Assembly: GCA_015232865.1 (NCBI GenBank)
Contig: JADFYU010000023.1
Coordinates: 1-45,808, forward strand
DNA from: Magnetococcales bacterium
GTDB lineage: Bacteria > Pseudomonadota > Magnetococcia > Magnetococcales > UBA8363
DNA length: 45,808 nt
Direction: 5' to 3'
This document shows positions 8,577-18,377 of the stretch, piece after piece; within the stretch, counting starts at the first letter, position 1; every line of letters begins with the position of its first letter. The translations under genes were made by a program, and so were the position numbers. The notes under the pieces were generated by a model. The model was not told the DNA's origin. It saw only the letters and a program-made list of their open reading frames with translations, and did not search any database.

Positions 8577-9565
8577 GGATCAAGTCCCGAATCTGTCTCT
8601 GCCGTTGTCGGACTCCGCCAGAGCGGGCTGGCCGACAGGGCTGCTCCGATGGTGGTCAGGCTGATCTGTAGCTCAGAGTCGGCCAGACTGTCGGAAACTT
8701 GAATGGCTTGACGAATATCAAACCGTTTGACCGAGACATTCAGCCGTTCGTTCAGTGCGTTCTCCAGATCCGGCAAAGGGTTGGTGCTGGGGATCAGATA
8801 GAGTGCGGCTACGGACGGAAGATCAAAGGTTGATTCAAAATAATCCAAGGTCCGGCGTACCTCCAGAGCCACTTCATCCTGTGAAGCCGAAGAGAGCTCC
8901 CTCTCTTCTTCTTGCTGCAAAGAGCTGGATAGGGTGATCTCACGAGCCAGATAGAGGGTTTGTTTTCGGATGACCAGCAGCATTCCGCCGCTACGGTCCA
9001 ATTTCAAGAGTGCCAGCCCCTCCGACTGTTCCGGCAGTCGGGCAGCCAACGCTTTGAGAGCCAACTCAGGAATGGTGATGTCGGTCAAGTGGAGTCGGCT
9101 TTGAACCGTGGCCCGGCTCCACTGTTTCAGGGGGATTTCCGGGGTGGCTGCGACGTAGATCAATCCAGATTTCCGGCTTGCAGCCGGAGTCGGAACATCA
9201 AAGACCTCCACCACCATCTCCGAGGCTGGCCGGTCGATATGGTCCTGAATCTGCCACCGCATGGCAGCCGACCACTCCTCTCGCGGCAGATCCGGTGGGT
9301 CGCTGGGAAACAGATGATAGCTCTTTTCTGATAGAACGATGCTGGTCGCGGTCTGTTTTAGGTGATGGTGGCGAACCGATTCCAACAGGGGGTTTTTTTG
9401 CCGGGATGAGAAGGGGAGGGTCAGGCAGAGGGACAAGGATATCCGTCCGTCGCGCTGACCGTTGATTTTGATCAGCTGTACCCGGTTCTCGGAAAATTGC
9501 AACGCGACCCGCTCATGCTCCCGCTTGCCCGAGAGTGGAGTCAAAAGAGGTGAAAGCAGGCCCAT
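8570..9565 (-). CDS. mshI: MshI/PilM-like actin-fold pilus assembly protein
   Basis: About 331 residues from ATG 9565. A longer frame exists, but its extra residues look non-coding and the ATG gives the family-like start MGLLSPLL. The protein is soluble and cytoplasmic. It has an RVALQFS-type first strand, then segments such as SEKSYHLFPSDPP and EEWSAAMRWQIQDHI, typical of MshI/PilM proteins, which bind the PilN N-terminal peptide and anchor the alignment complex. A later stretch, DEVALEVRRTLDYFESTFDLPSV, matches the conserved PilM helix. It is first in the mshI-pilN-mshJ unit, about 20 kb from the rest of the MSHA genes. Confidence 0.7.
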   Translation of the reverse strand: MGLLSPLLTPLSGKREHERVALQFSENRVQLIKINGQRDGRISLSLCLTLPFSSRQKNPLLESVRHHHLKQTATSIVLSEKSYHLFPSDPPDLPREEWSAAMRWQIQDHIDRPASEMVVEVFDVPTPAASRKSGLIYVAATPEIPLKQWSRATVQSRLHLTDITIPELALKALAARLPEQSEGLALLKLDRSGGMLLVIRKQTLYLAREITLSSSLQQEEERELSSASQDEVALEVRRTLDYFESTFDLPSVAALYLIPSTNPLPDLENALNERLNVSVKRFDIRQAIQVSDSLADSELQISLTTIGAALSASPLWRSPTTAETDSGLDPW

Positions 9566-9700
9566 AGTCGATTTCCCGCCCTTTTTTGATCCTGTCTTGA
9601 ACCTGAATTTGGCCGTTGAGAATACGCAGAGGGCAGAATCACCAAAATGACCACCCTGCCGATACGCCAAGCTTGATCATAGAACAGGAAACGGGCCGTT

Positions 9701-10267
9701 TCAACCGATGGAATCGGGACGTCTGGAGGGGTGAAAGGGCAGTTTTCCAGGTACGGTTCCCCAACCGACGTCATAGACTCCCCGTTTGACATAACGATGA
9801 AAGCTGGAGTGGGTCCAGTTGGCGGGCGATTTGACCAATCCGTGCTTGACGGGATTGGCGTGGATATACTCAATATGGCTGATCATCTCTTCCGTTCCCT
9901 TGATTTGATACTCCTGAAAACGCGGCTGCCAGACGGCGGGTCGCTTTCCCTTGTAGCCGGTGGAGGGGTCAGGCTGTTTGTATCGGTCATCACAGGAGCG
10001 GGTAAAGTTACCTTTGATCAGTCTCCAGCGGTTGGTAATCTCCCAGTCCCCTTGAGGCAGGGTGAGAATGCAGTGGAGATGATCCGGCAGCAGGACAAAG
10101 GCGTCGATGCGAAAGGGGTGGATCTGCATGACCCGTTTGAAGGCGATGCGCAGTTTTTTCACGTTGATCGGATCACAGAGGATTTTTTTGCGGTCTTGGG
10201 TGGTCAGGGTGAAAAAAAAACTATCCCCTTCAATGTCCGATTTGGCATATAACATGGAGTCCGGCAT
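9701..10267 (-). CDS. REP-associated tyrosine transposase (RAYT, Y1/HUH family)
   Basis: About 188 residues if started at ATG 10267 (MPDSMLYAKS); ATG 10255 is an alternative. The longer upstream extension is not family-like. The HUH metal motif is HLH in LLPDHLHCILTLP (about residues 80-90) and the nucleophilic Tyr lies in HIEYIHANPVKHGLV. The motif sequence SFFFTLTTQDRK near the start and WQPRFQEYQI are also typical. RAYTs are domesticated single-strand transposases that bind and process REP palindromes. The 170-bp palindrome about 2.4 kb away is a possible substrate (inference). The gene is divergent from purA and appears intact. Confidence 0.85.
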   Translation of the reverse strand: MPDSMLYAKSDIEGDSFFFTLTTQDRKKILCDPINVKKLRIAFKRVMQIHPFRIDAFVLLPDHLHCILTLPQGDWEITNRWRLIKGNFTRSCDDRYKQPDPSTGYKGKRPAVWQPRFQEYQIKGTEEMISHIEYIHANPVKHGLVKSPANWTHSSFHRYVKRGVYDVGWGTVPGKLPFHPSRRPDSIG

Positions 10268-11791
<1,524 letters not shown>

Positions 11792-11800
11792 CCTGCATCC

Positions 11801-11855
11801 GGGCCTGTTGATTTGACCGCTGTTTCTCGGTTCAATCCAACAGGCCCTTTTTTTT
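11801..11855 (+). terminator. Rho-independent terminator of purA
   Basis: GGGCCTGTTG pairs with CAACAGGCCC, extended inward by a partly paired GATTTGACCG/CGGTTCAATC stem, and is followed by a run of eight T. The T-run lies on the plus-strand side only, so it serves purA. Confidence 0.9.
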
Positions 11856-11878
11856 CTGTTTTGCCGGACTCCTTGAGT

Positions 11879-13465
11879 TCAGGTCTGTTCCTTGGTTGAC
11901 AAAAAGCGGACCTCTTTCCACTCTTTTTGAGCGTCGTCCAGTCGCCAACTGTTGCGGGCCAGAAAGACCAGTCCGCCGTCGTGGTCCTCGGCTATTTCCG
12001 ATTGGTTGGCATCGGCAAACTGTTTGAGCAGTCGAGGTTCATCGGCATCCAGCCAGCGGGCGGTATAGAAGGGGGCCGACTCAAAGCGGACCGGAATACC
12101 GTATTCCGTGCGAATACGATCAGCCAGAACTTCAAACTGCAACGCCCCAAGCACGCCGACGATCCAGTCGGAACCCATGCGGGTTTTGAAAACACGCGCG
12201 GCACCCTCTTCGCCCAGTTGGGTCAGGGTGCGACCTAGATGTTTGATGCGCAGGGGGTCGTCTGAGCGGATGCGTTGCAGGAGTTCCGGGGCAAAGCTGG
12301 GAATGCCGGTATAGTTGAGTACTTCGCTTTCGGATAGGGTGTCGCCGATACGCAGGGCGCCATGGTTGGGAATGCCGATGATGTCTCCGGCCCAGGCCTC
12401 CTCTGCCACGCCGCGATCTTGGGCAAGAAACAGCATGGGATTGTGGACCGAGAGCACCTTTCCTGTTCGGATGTGTTTGAGCTTCATGCCTTTTTTAAAA
12501 TGGCCGGAACAAATGCGGACAAAGGCAATCCGATCCCGGTGTTTTAGGTCCATGTTTGCCTGAATCTTGAAGACAAAGGCGGTTACGGGATCTTCGTGAG
12601 GCTCCACCAGTCGCTGAATGGCTTTTTGGGGCTGGGGCTGGGGAGCCAATCTCGCAACCCCCTTAAGAAGCTCCTGGACGCCAAAATTGTTGATGGCACT
12701 GCCGAAGAAAACCGGTGTCAGATGTCCGTCCCGATACTCTTTCAGGTCAAATTCCGGGCACAGGCCCCGAATCATGTCGACGTTTTCCCGCAGAGTGGTG
12801 GCTGCGCCGGCTGGCAGGAGGTTGTCGATTTTTTTATCGGTCAGGCCGTCACAGGCGATTCCGCTTTGGGTAGAGCCACCATCGCTGCGCTCCATGAAGA
12901 GCAGTTGATCATCAAAGAGGTTGTAGCAACCGAGGAACTCCCGGCCCATGCCGATGGGCCAGGAGGCTGGAGTGGCGGAGAGAGCCAGAGTCTGCTCGAT
13001 CTCATCCAACAGTTCAAACGGGTCTCGGCCTTCCCGGTCCAGCTTGTTGATAAAGGTGATGATGGGAATATTGCGCAACCGACACACCTCAAACAGCTTG
13101 AGGGTTTGTCCCTCAATACCTTTGGCGGCATCCAGGACCATGATGGCGGAATCTACGGCCGTGAGGGTCCGGTAGGTGTCTTCACTGAAGTCGGCATGGC
13201 CGGGGGTGTCCAGCAGGTTGAAAATGATGTCGTCATATTCAAAGGTCATCACCGATGCGCTGACCGAAATTCCCCGTTCTTTTTCCACTTTCATCCAGTC
13301 GGAGCGTGCCCGGCGTTGATCCCCTCGGGCTTTGACACGGCCCGCCATCTGAATGGCGCCACCGTAGAGCAGCAATTTTTCGGTGAGGGTGGTTTTTCCC
13401 GCATCGGGGTGAGAAATAATGGCAAAGGTGCGCCGTCTGGCGAGGTTTTTTTTAAATTGGCTCAT
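11879..13465 (-). CDS. prfC: Peptide chain release factor 3
   Basis: 528 residues, the normal RF3 length. It is a translational GTPase that recycles RF1/RF2 after peptide release. Motifs: G1 SHPDAGKTT (residues 18-26), the switch region with RGISVSASVMTF, G3 DTPGHADFSEDTYR, G4 NKLDREGRDP, then the RF3-specific domains ending in ENSWRLD-like sequence (ARNSWRLDDAQKEW). It is convergent with purA. The start ATG lies about 115 bases from the divergent response regulator gene. No terminator on its own strand is evident. Confidence 0.97.
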   Translation of the reverse strand: MSQFKKNLARRRTFAIISHPDAGKTTLTEKLLLYGGAIQMAGRVKARGDQRRARSDWMKVEKERGISVSASVMTFEYDDIIFNLLDTPGHADFSEDTYRTLTAVDSAIMVLDAAKGIEGQTLKLFEVCRLRNIPIITFINKLDREGRDPFELLDEIEQTLALSATPASWPIGMGREFLGCYNLFDDQLLFMERSDGGSTQSGIACDGLTDKKIDNLLPAGAATTLRENVDMIRGLCPEFDLKEYRDGHLTPVFFGSAINNFGVQELLKGVARLAPQPQPQKAIQRLVEPHEDPVTAFVFKIQANMDLKHRDRIAFVRICSGHFKKGMKLKHIRTGKVLSVHNPMLFLAQDRGVAEEAWAGDIIGIPNHGALRIGDTLSESEVLNYTGIPSFAPELLQRIRSDDPLRIKHLGRTLTQLGEEGAARVFKTRMGSDWIVGVLGALQFEVLADRIRTEYGIPVRFESAPFYTARWLDADEPRLLKQFADANQSEIAEDHDGGLVFLARNSWRLDDAQKEWKEVRFLSTKEQT

Positions 13466-13505
13466 GGGTTAAAGGAGTCCGATCAATAAAAAAATAGATA
13501 AAGAA

Positions 13506-13534
13506 TTGACTCAGGGAAGTCACTACCATAAAAA
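13506..13534 (+). promoter_or_regulatory. Likely sigma-70 promoter for the PhoB/PhoR-like operon
   Basis: TTGACT at 13506-13511 and TAAAAA at 13529-13534 are separated by 17 bases, about 45 bases before the regulator start. No direct-repeat Pho box was recognised. Confidence 0.5.
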
Positions 13535-13579
13535 TTTCAGGAACGACAAAAAAATAAAGAGTGGGGCAGGGTTGGATAT

Positions 13580-14287
13580 ATGGCGAATCGCATCCTTATA
13601 GTCGAAGATGAAACAGACCTTTCTCGTACGTTGGACTATAGCCTGAAGAAAGAGGGTTACGAAACCTTTTGCGCGGCGACTGGCGAAGAGGCTTTGGTTT
13701 TGGCTCGAATGGAACCACCGCCAGACCTGGTTTTATTGGACCTGATGCTGCCGGACATTCCAGGGTTGGAGGTGTGTCGTCGCATTCGTGCCCATCCACC
13801 GACCCACGATGTCTCCGTCCTGATTTTAACGGCAAAAGGGGAGGAGATCGACCGGGTTGTGGGATTCGAGGTCGGAGCGGACGACTATGTGGTCAAACCG
13901 TTTTCGGTGCGAGAGTTGAAGTTGCGCATCGGCGCGATTCTCCGTCGTCAAAAGGCGTCGCGCTTCATCGAAAGAAATTCTCCGAACCAAACTCCCACCC
14001 CTCTTAATCGCATTACGCAATCCATTCAAATAGCTGGTCAGGAGATCTCGCTAACCTCTTTGGAATTTCGCATTCTCGATGCGTTGGTGGCCAGTCCCGG
14101 AGAGTTCATGAGTCGGGATGATCTTCTGAAACGGGTTTGGGGAGAAAAAAGTGACGTTCGTAGTCGCACGGTTGATGTGCATGTCAATCGTCTGCGAGAG
14201 AAGTTGGGGGTTGCCAATCAACTCATCGAAACACGGCGCAATGTCGGCTATCGCTACAATCCGCCCAAAACAGATTTCAGCGAGTGA
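13580..14287 (+). CDS. OmpR/PhoB-family response regulator
   Basis: 235 residues. The receiver domain (1-122) has acidic residues E9-D10, phosphoacceptor Asp54 in LVLLDLMLPDIPG, Thr84 in ILTAKGEE and switch Lys106 in VVKPFS. A winged-helix DNA-binding domain (about 140-230) has RSRTVDVHVNRLREKL and ends in RRNVGYRYNP. It controls transcription after phosphorylation by the kinase encoded next, whose GTG start overlaps its stop by 4 bases. The sequence is close to PhoB, and the pairing with a PAS-containing kinase is PhoBR-like. No pst, phoU or recognisable Pho box is present, so phosphate sensing is not shown. Confidence 0.9.
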   Translation: MANRILIVEDETDLSRTLDYSLKKEGYETFCAATGEEALVLARMEPPPDLVLLDLMLPDIPGLEVCRRIRAHPPTHDVSVLILTAKGEEIDRVVGFEVGADDYVVKPFSVRELKLRIGAILRRQKASRFIERNSPNQTPTPLNRITQSIQIAGQEISLTSLEFRILDALVASPGEFMSRDDLLKRVWGEKSDVRSRTVDVHVNRLREKLGVANQLIETRRNVGYRYNPPKTDFSE

Positions 14288-16035
14288 ATATCAGTTTTCG
14301 TGGCCGCCTGTTTCTGGCGACCATTCTTCTGATGGTTATAACGGATCTGGCTGTTGGCTTCTATCTGGAGCGGGGACTGAGAACCTGGATTCAGGCCAAC
14401 GCCGTGGAAGATCTGTACCGAAACGCCAAAGCCGCTCGGGAGTTGTTGATTTTGGCCGGAGAGCCGTTTTATCTGGAGCGCATGGATGAACTGGCCGACC
14501 GGTTTGGTCTGGCCATCGAACGGCGCATCACCATCATCGACCCGGACGGCTGGGTTCTTGGTGATTCGGAATTGACCGGGACGGATCTGGAATGGTTGGA
14601 AAATCATAGTGAACGCCCGGAGGTCCAGGCCGCTCGACTCACCCAATATGGTGTGGCTCAGCGCTTCAGTCAAACGCTAAAAGCTTCCATGCTGTATGTC
14701 GCCACGACCTATCCTCATCCAAAGGGTCAGGGAGTGGTTCGGATACAGATGTCCCTGGCCCAGGTGGATGAGATTATCGAGCAAATCCGGCTGTTCCTGC
14801 TGATTGCCGCCTCTTTGGGCTTGGTGGTCTTGGTGGTGATCTCCGGCGTTGCCACCTACATGTTGACCCGCACCTTGCGTTCTCTGGCTCTGCGGGTCAA
14901 TCGACTGACCGGCATTGAAAGCAGTAAGAGCCGGGATGAAATTAGCGATCTCTCCGGCTCCTTCGATCGGATTGCGGACGATTTGGGCGTATCATTGACC
15001 TCCCTGGCTCGGGAGCGGGACCGTTTTGAGGCGGTCTTGCAGGGGATGGTTGATGCGGTTTTTGCTCTGGACGATCGGGGATGCATTACCTTGGTCAACC
15101 AAGCGGTACTGGATCTTTTTGAAGAGAATAAATTATTTATCGGTCAGCGTCTGACCGAAGTGATCGGCGGGCCGGAAATCGAACAACTGGTTGATGAGAC
15201 CATCAGGGGTGGACGGGCGACCAAGCAGTTTGATTTGACGGTTGACTCGATTCAGCGGCGGTTGTTGATCCGGCTTTCTGCTCTGAATGACGGTGGATGT
15301 GTGGCGGTTTTACACGATATTTCCGATATTCACCGCTTGGAGGAGATGCGTCGAGAGTTTGTCGCCAATGTTTCCCACGAGTTGCGAACCCCGGTCAGCG
15401 TCATTCTGCTCAATTCCGAAACATTGATGGAGGAGGGGGGGCAGAGCGGTCGCAACCTCTCTCTCGTCGAAGCCCTTCATCGTCATGCCTTGCGCTTATC
15501 CCATACCATATCCGAGCTGTTGGATCTTTCCCGTCTGGATTCCGGCGCCTATATTCCCAATGTTCAGGAGTTGTATCTGGAGCCGGAGATTGCCCATCAG
15601 GTCGAGTCGGTGTTGTTGGCGACCAAAACCCCAAGAGCCATCAAACTGGATGTGGCGCGTGATCTTAAAATTCAAGGTGACCATCACGCCTTGTCGCGGA
15701 TTCTTTCCAATTTGCTCAGCAATGCCGTCAAGTATACGCCAGAGACGGCGCGTATTGTGGTTCGGGCTTATCCCTTGGACAATGAGATGCGAATCGAGGT
15801 GGAGGATGATGGGCCGGGGGTGGTTGTACAGGATCAAGAGTTGATCTTCCGTCGTTTCCACCGTTCCAAAACCGGATTGGCCCGCTCAGAGGGTGGAAGC
15901 GGGTTGGGTCTGTCCATTGTACGCAGCTATCTGTCCATCATGAAAGGTCGAATCACCTTTGTTCCCGTTCAACCCCATGGCGCCCTGTTCCAGATCAGCC
16001 TGCCCTTCAGCCCCCTCCATCAAACGATCGATTGA
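14284..16035 (+). CDS. PhoR-like membrane sensor histidine kinase (HAMP-PAS-HisKA-HATPase)
   Basis: 583 residues with GTG start in a GTGA overlap with the regulator gene. Order: helix 1 (about 8-28), a periplasmic sensor loop of about 140 residues, helix 2 (about 169-192), HAMP (about 193-240), PAS (about 245-345), HisKA with His365 in FVANVSHELRTP, and HATPase with N-box LSNLLSNAVKYTP, G1 VEDDGPGV and G2 GGSGLGLS. All catalytic boxes are intact. The long periplasmic loop differs from the short-loop PhoR of enterobacteria and resembles PhoR/PnpS-type kinases. Its signal is unknown. Confidence 0.9.
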   Translation: MNISFRGRLFLATILLMVITDLAVGFYLERGLRTWIQANAVEDLYRNAKAARELLILAGEPFYLERMDELADRFGLAIERRITIIDPDGWVLGDSELTGTDLEWLENHSERPEVQAARLTQYGVAQRFSQTLKASMLYVATTYPHPKGQGVVRIQMSLAQVDEIIEQIRLFLLIAASLGLVVLVVISGVATYMLTRTLRSLALRVNRLTGIESSKSRDEISDLSGSFDRIADDLGVSLTSLARERDRFEAVLQGMVDAVFALDDRGCITLVNQAVLDLFEENKLFIGQRLTEVIGGPEIEQLVDETIRGGRATKQFDLTVDSIQRRLLIRLSALNDGGCVAVLHDISDIHRLEEMRREFVANVSHELRTPVSVILLNSETLMEEGGQSGRNLSLVEALHRHALRLSHTISELLDLSRLDSGAYIPNVQELYLEPEIAHQVESVLLATKTPRAIKLDVARDLKIQGDHHALSRILSNLLSNAVKYTPETARIVVRAYPLDNEMRIEVEDDGPGVVVQDQELIFRRFHRSKTGLARSEGGSGLGLSIVRSYLSIMKGRITFVPVQPHGALFQISLPFSPLHQTID

Positions 16036-16043
16036 CTCTTCAT

Positions 16044-16080
16044 TTCTAAGGTGTGTTAATTTGTTCTGAGGTGTGTTAAT
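16044..16080 (+). promoter_or_regulatory. Tandem 17-mer direct repeat upstream of the BRCT gene
   Basis: TTCTAAGGTGTGTTAAT (16044-16060) and TTCTGAGGTGTGTTAAT (16064-16080) differ at one base and are spaced 20 bases start to start, nearly two helical turns, so both would face the same side of DNA. They lie between the kinase stop and the BRCT gene. This is typical of an operator bound by a dimer or by two monomers (inference). Confidence 0.5.
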
Positions 16081-16135
16081 CTAGCGCTACGACTTTGGTC
16101 GGGGTTCGATTTCAGGTCAGATCGAGGGGGGATGT

Positions 16136-16552
16136 ATGGATGACAATCATTTGATAAAATTTATAAATTCTGGAAAAGTCGATCGGTTGATCGCCCAAGC
16201 TCCGAATCGGGATGATTGGGGGTTGGAGGAATTGTCCGGCTCCTCTGTGACGGATAGGGTCGTTCCGGCCGGGCGAGATCCCCGGTTTTTTTCCAAGGTT
16301 TTCGTGGTCTCCGGTAGTCTGTCGGCCCTGACTCATCAAGAGGTCCGGGCGGCACTGGAAACTCGCGGCGCACTTTTCTCGCGCCGTATCTCTCAAAAAA
16401 CCGATTATCTCGTTATCGGTCGAAAGCCGGGGGCTGCCGCCATCACGGCCCGTATCTACCGCATTCCTATTTTGACAGAGATCAACTTGTTAAATTTGCT
16501 GGGTTTGAATAAACAGCTCTGTCTGGATCTTCCTGTTCCAGATCCGAGATAA
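16136..16552 (+). CDS. Small single-BRCT-domain protein
   Basis: 138 residues. The C-terminal half (about 58-130) is a BRCT domain of the DNA ligase A type: FFSKVFVVSGSLSALTHQEVRAALETRG, then ISQKTDYLVIGRKPGAA and a RIPILTEINLLNLLG helix. The N-terminal 55 residues are not recognised. Bacterial BRCT domains usually sit at the end of NAD-dependent ligase, where they bind DNA or nicks; a stand-alone copy could be an adaptor in repair or replication (inference). GAGGGGGG lies just before the start. It is preceded by a tandem direct repeat and not tightly linked to the following gene. Confidence 0.75.
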   Translation: MDDNHLIKFINSGKVDRLIAQAPNRDDWGLEELSGSSVTDRVVPAGRDPRFFSKVFVVSGSLSALTHQEVRAALETRGALFSRRISQKTDYLVIGRKPGAAAITARIYRIPILTEINLLNLLGLNKQLCLDLPVPDPR

Positions 16553-16843
16553 AAAAAGCGACATTTCTCATTTTTCGTTATGTTATACTCCGCGCATGGT
16601 CTATAATCCCCGATTGGGCAGTTGTCTGTTCGCTACGGGTACAACCTTTTGGTTCATCAGGCAAAATAGAAAACTTTTTTTCACCGATCCGGTGCATTTA
16701 TTTTTTTGATTTACCAGATAAACCAATGTGTTGCGCCATTTGCATCCATTCATCCGCCCCATTAAAGGATAACAACCCGGTTGTGGTTCCGTTCAGGTTT
16801 GCATTCCTGAAAGTGGTTTCAACACAAAAAAAGGCGACCTCTC
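16553..16843 (+). promoter_or_regulatory. Promoter region of the GAF gene
   Basis: About 290 bases with no gene. A TATACT box at 16584-16589 is the best -10 candidate, although its -35 is poor. At 16711-16740 there is a segment closely resembling one upstream of rdgB (17561-17591), so the two genes may share a regulatory site. Confidence 0.35.
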
Positions 16844-17533
16844 ATGAGACAAAAAGGACAGGAGTTGGCTCGGCGGCTAAATAAATTGAGAGCCTGGCAG
16901 CAGCGCCTTAATCACAAATGGCACCCGAACGAAAACACCGAACTTCTGGAATTTTTCATGGAGATGTTGACCAAGGTGGTTGACGCCGAACGGTGCAGTA
17001 TCTTCATCCATGATCCAGCCACCGACGAGGTCTGGCTGAAAGCGGGAACCAATCTTCCTGAACGCTCCATCATCATTCCCCGCAGTGGTTCCAATGTTGG
17101 CCGGGTGATTGCGACCGGACAATCCGTCAGTGTTGTCAAAGCCGAAGATCGCTCCCCCTTTTCCAAAACGGTTGAGACGGTGACTGGCTTTGTCTCTGAA
17201 AACATGATGTGCGTTCCCATCAAAAGCCCGATTGGTTCCGGGATTCCTGGAGCAATCCAGGTGCTCAACAAAAAAGGCCGCAACAAAAAAGAGGGGTTTA
17301 CCGAAAAAGACCGGGAGATGCTCGAAAAAGCCGCCCATCATCTGGGAATGGTCATCGAAAACATCTATATGGGACAGGAGATGCTCGACATCTCCGATAA
17401 ACTCAGTGGTCGGGTCGATGTGGCGGAGTGGATCATCAAGCTTTGGATCGGCTTCATGGCGGTAGTCGTTGCCGTGGCCTTTGGTATCATCGTCTATTTT
17501 ACCCCACACATTCTGACTATTCTGCAACGATGA
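16844..17533 (+). CDS. Tail-anchored GAF-domain protein
   Basis: 229 residues. A basic N-terminus is followed by a GAF domain (about 35-180) with the usual AERCSIFIHDPATDEVWLKA strand pair, GSNVGRVIATGQ loop and GAIQVLNKK core. A single C-terminal membrane helix (about 204-225) follows, leaving almost nothing after it, so the protein should be tail-anchored with the GAF sensor in the cytoplasm. No output domain (GGDEF, EAL, kinase or HTH) is present. GAF domains bind cyclic nucleotides or other small ligands; the ligand cannot be read here. It may signal through a separate partner. Confidence 0.8.
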   Translation: MRQKGQELARRLNKLRAWQQRLNHKWHPNENTELLEFFMEMLTKVVDAERCSIFIHDPATDEVWLKAGTNLPERSIIIPRSGSNVGRVIATGQSVSVVKAEDRSPFSKTVETVTGFVSENMMCVPIKSPIGSGIPGAIQVLNKKGRNKKEGFTEKDREMLEKAAHHLGMVIENIYMGQEMLDISDKLSGRVDVAEWIIKLWIGFMAVVVAVAFGIIVYFTPHILTILQR

Positions 17534-17746
17534 ACCGGATCATAACGGTTCAGATTTGAATTATCCTGATAAACCGGTATGTTGCGACATTCGTGTGCCG
17601 ACAACAGCCGAATTTGGGATAAATGAAGTTTTCTGCGCGAAAAGAAATTTTGATGAAACCAGTTCTTGACAGCGACTTCAATCCCCTGCAATATGGAATA
17701 TTAACAGTTACTAATAAGCTGATCTAATCGACCTAAAGCAAAAAAA

Positions 17747-18337
17747 TTGAAAATAGTCCTGGCAACACGGAACAAAAAAAAAGTTGAGGAGATTCGACGG
17801 GTCTTGCAGGACTCTTCGGTGACGCTTTTGAGCTTGGCTGATTTTCCCGATTGTCCCGAGGTCATCGAGGATGGCGAGACCTTTTTGGCCAATGCCGAAA
17901 AGAAAGCCGCCGAAGTGGCGCGTTTTACCGGTCATCATGCTTTAGCGGACGATTCCGGTCTGGTCGTGGATGGATTGGCTGGCGCACCGGGAATCTATTC
18001 GGCCCGATATGCCGGTCCGGATGCGACGGACGAGGAAAATCTGAACAAGGTATTGCAAGGGTTGAGTGGTCAATCTCCGGGTCGGCGGGCCGCTCGTTTT
18101 ATGTGTGTGATCTCTCTGGTCTCTCCCGCTGGTACGCGGCAGAGTTTTTCCGGGAGTGTTGAGGGTCGGATTTGCGAAAGTCCCGCCGGGTCCAACGGAT
18201 TTGGTTACGATCCGGTTTTCATTCCAGAAGGGCATGAAAAGACCTTTGCACAAATGTCAGCTCAGGAGAAGGATGCTCTGAGCCATAGAGGTCGTGCGCT
18301 AGCGGCCTTTGCCCATGGATGGAAGAACACCAATTAA
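17747..18337 (+). CDS. rdgB: XTP/dITP diphosphatase (RdgB/HAM1)
   Basis: 196 residues with TTG start, chosen because the family begins with K-I-V-L-A-T-x-N. It hydrolyses non-canonical purine triphosphates such as dITP and XTP to the monophosphates. Motifs: [12 protein letters not shown] at the N-terminus, [11 protein letters not shown] with catalytic acidic residues, [12 protein letters not shown], and the C-terminal [14 protein letters not shown] and SHRGRAL base-specificity segments. Length is normal. The gene starts 213 bases after the GAF gene and ends 40 bases before sat, so it may be co-transcribed with sat. No clear ribosome binding site precedes the TTG. Confidence 0.95.
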   Translation: MKIVLATRNKKKVEEIRRVLQDSSVTLLSLADFPDCPEVIEDGETFLANAEKKAAEVARFTGHHALADDSGLVVDGLAGAPGIYSARYAGPDATDEENLNKVLQGLSGQSPGRRAARFMCVISLVSPAGTRQSFSGSVEGRICESPAGSNGFGYDPVFIPEGHEKTFAQMSAQEKDALSHRGRALAAFAHGWKNTN

Positions 18338-18377
18338 TTTTATTAAATGCGTTTTAACAAGGCAGAGGAGAGTTTTG

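Noticed and set aside
12596..13489. 297-codon plus-strand frame opposite prfC
   Set aside because: Shadow of prfC, which has all RF3 motifs on the other strand.
13466..13579. Pho box before the PhoB/PhoR-like pair
   Set aside because: No pair of CTGTCAT-like direct repeats was found, so phosphate regulation cannot be claimed.
18309..18377. Extended N-terminus of ATP sulfurylase
   Set aside because: It overlaps the end of rdgB, lacks homology, and the downstream ATG at 18378 has a good ribosome binding site.
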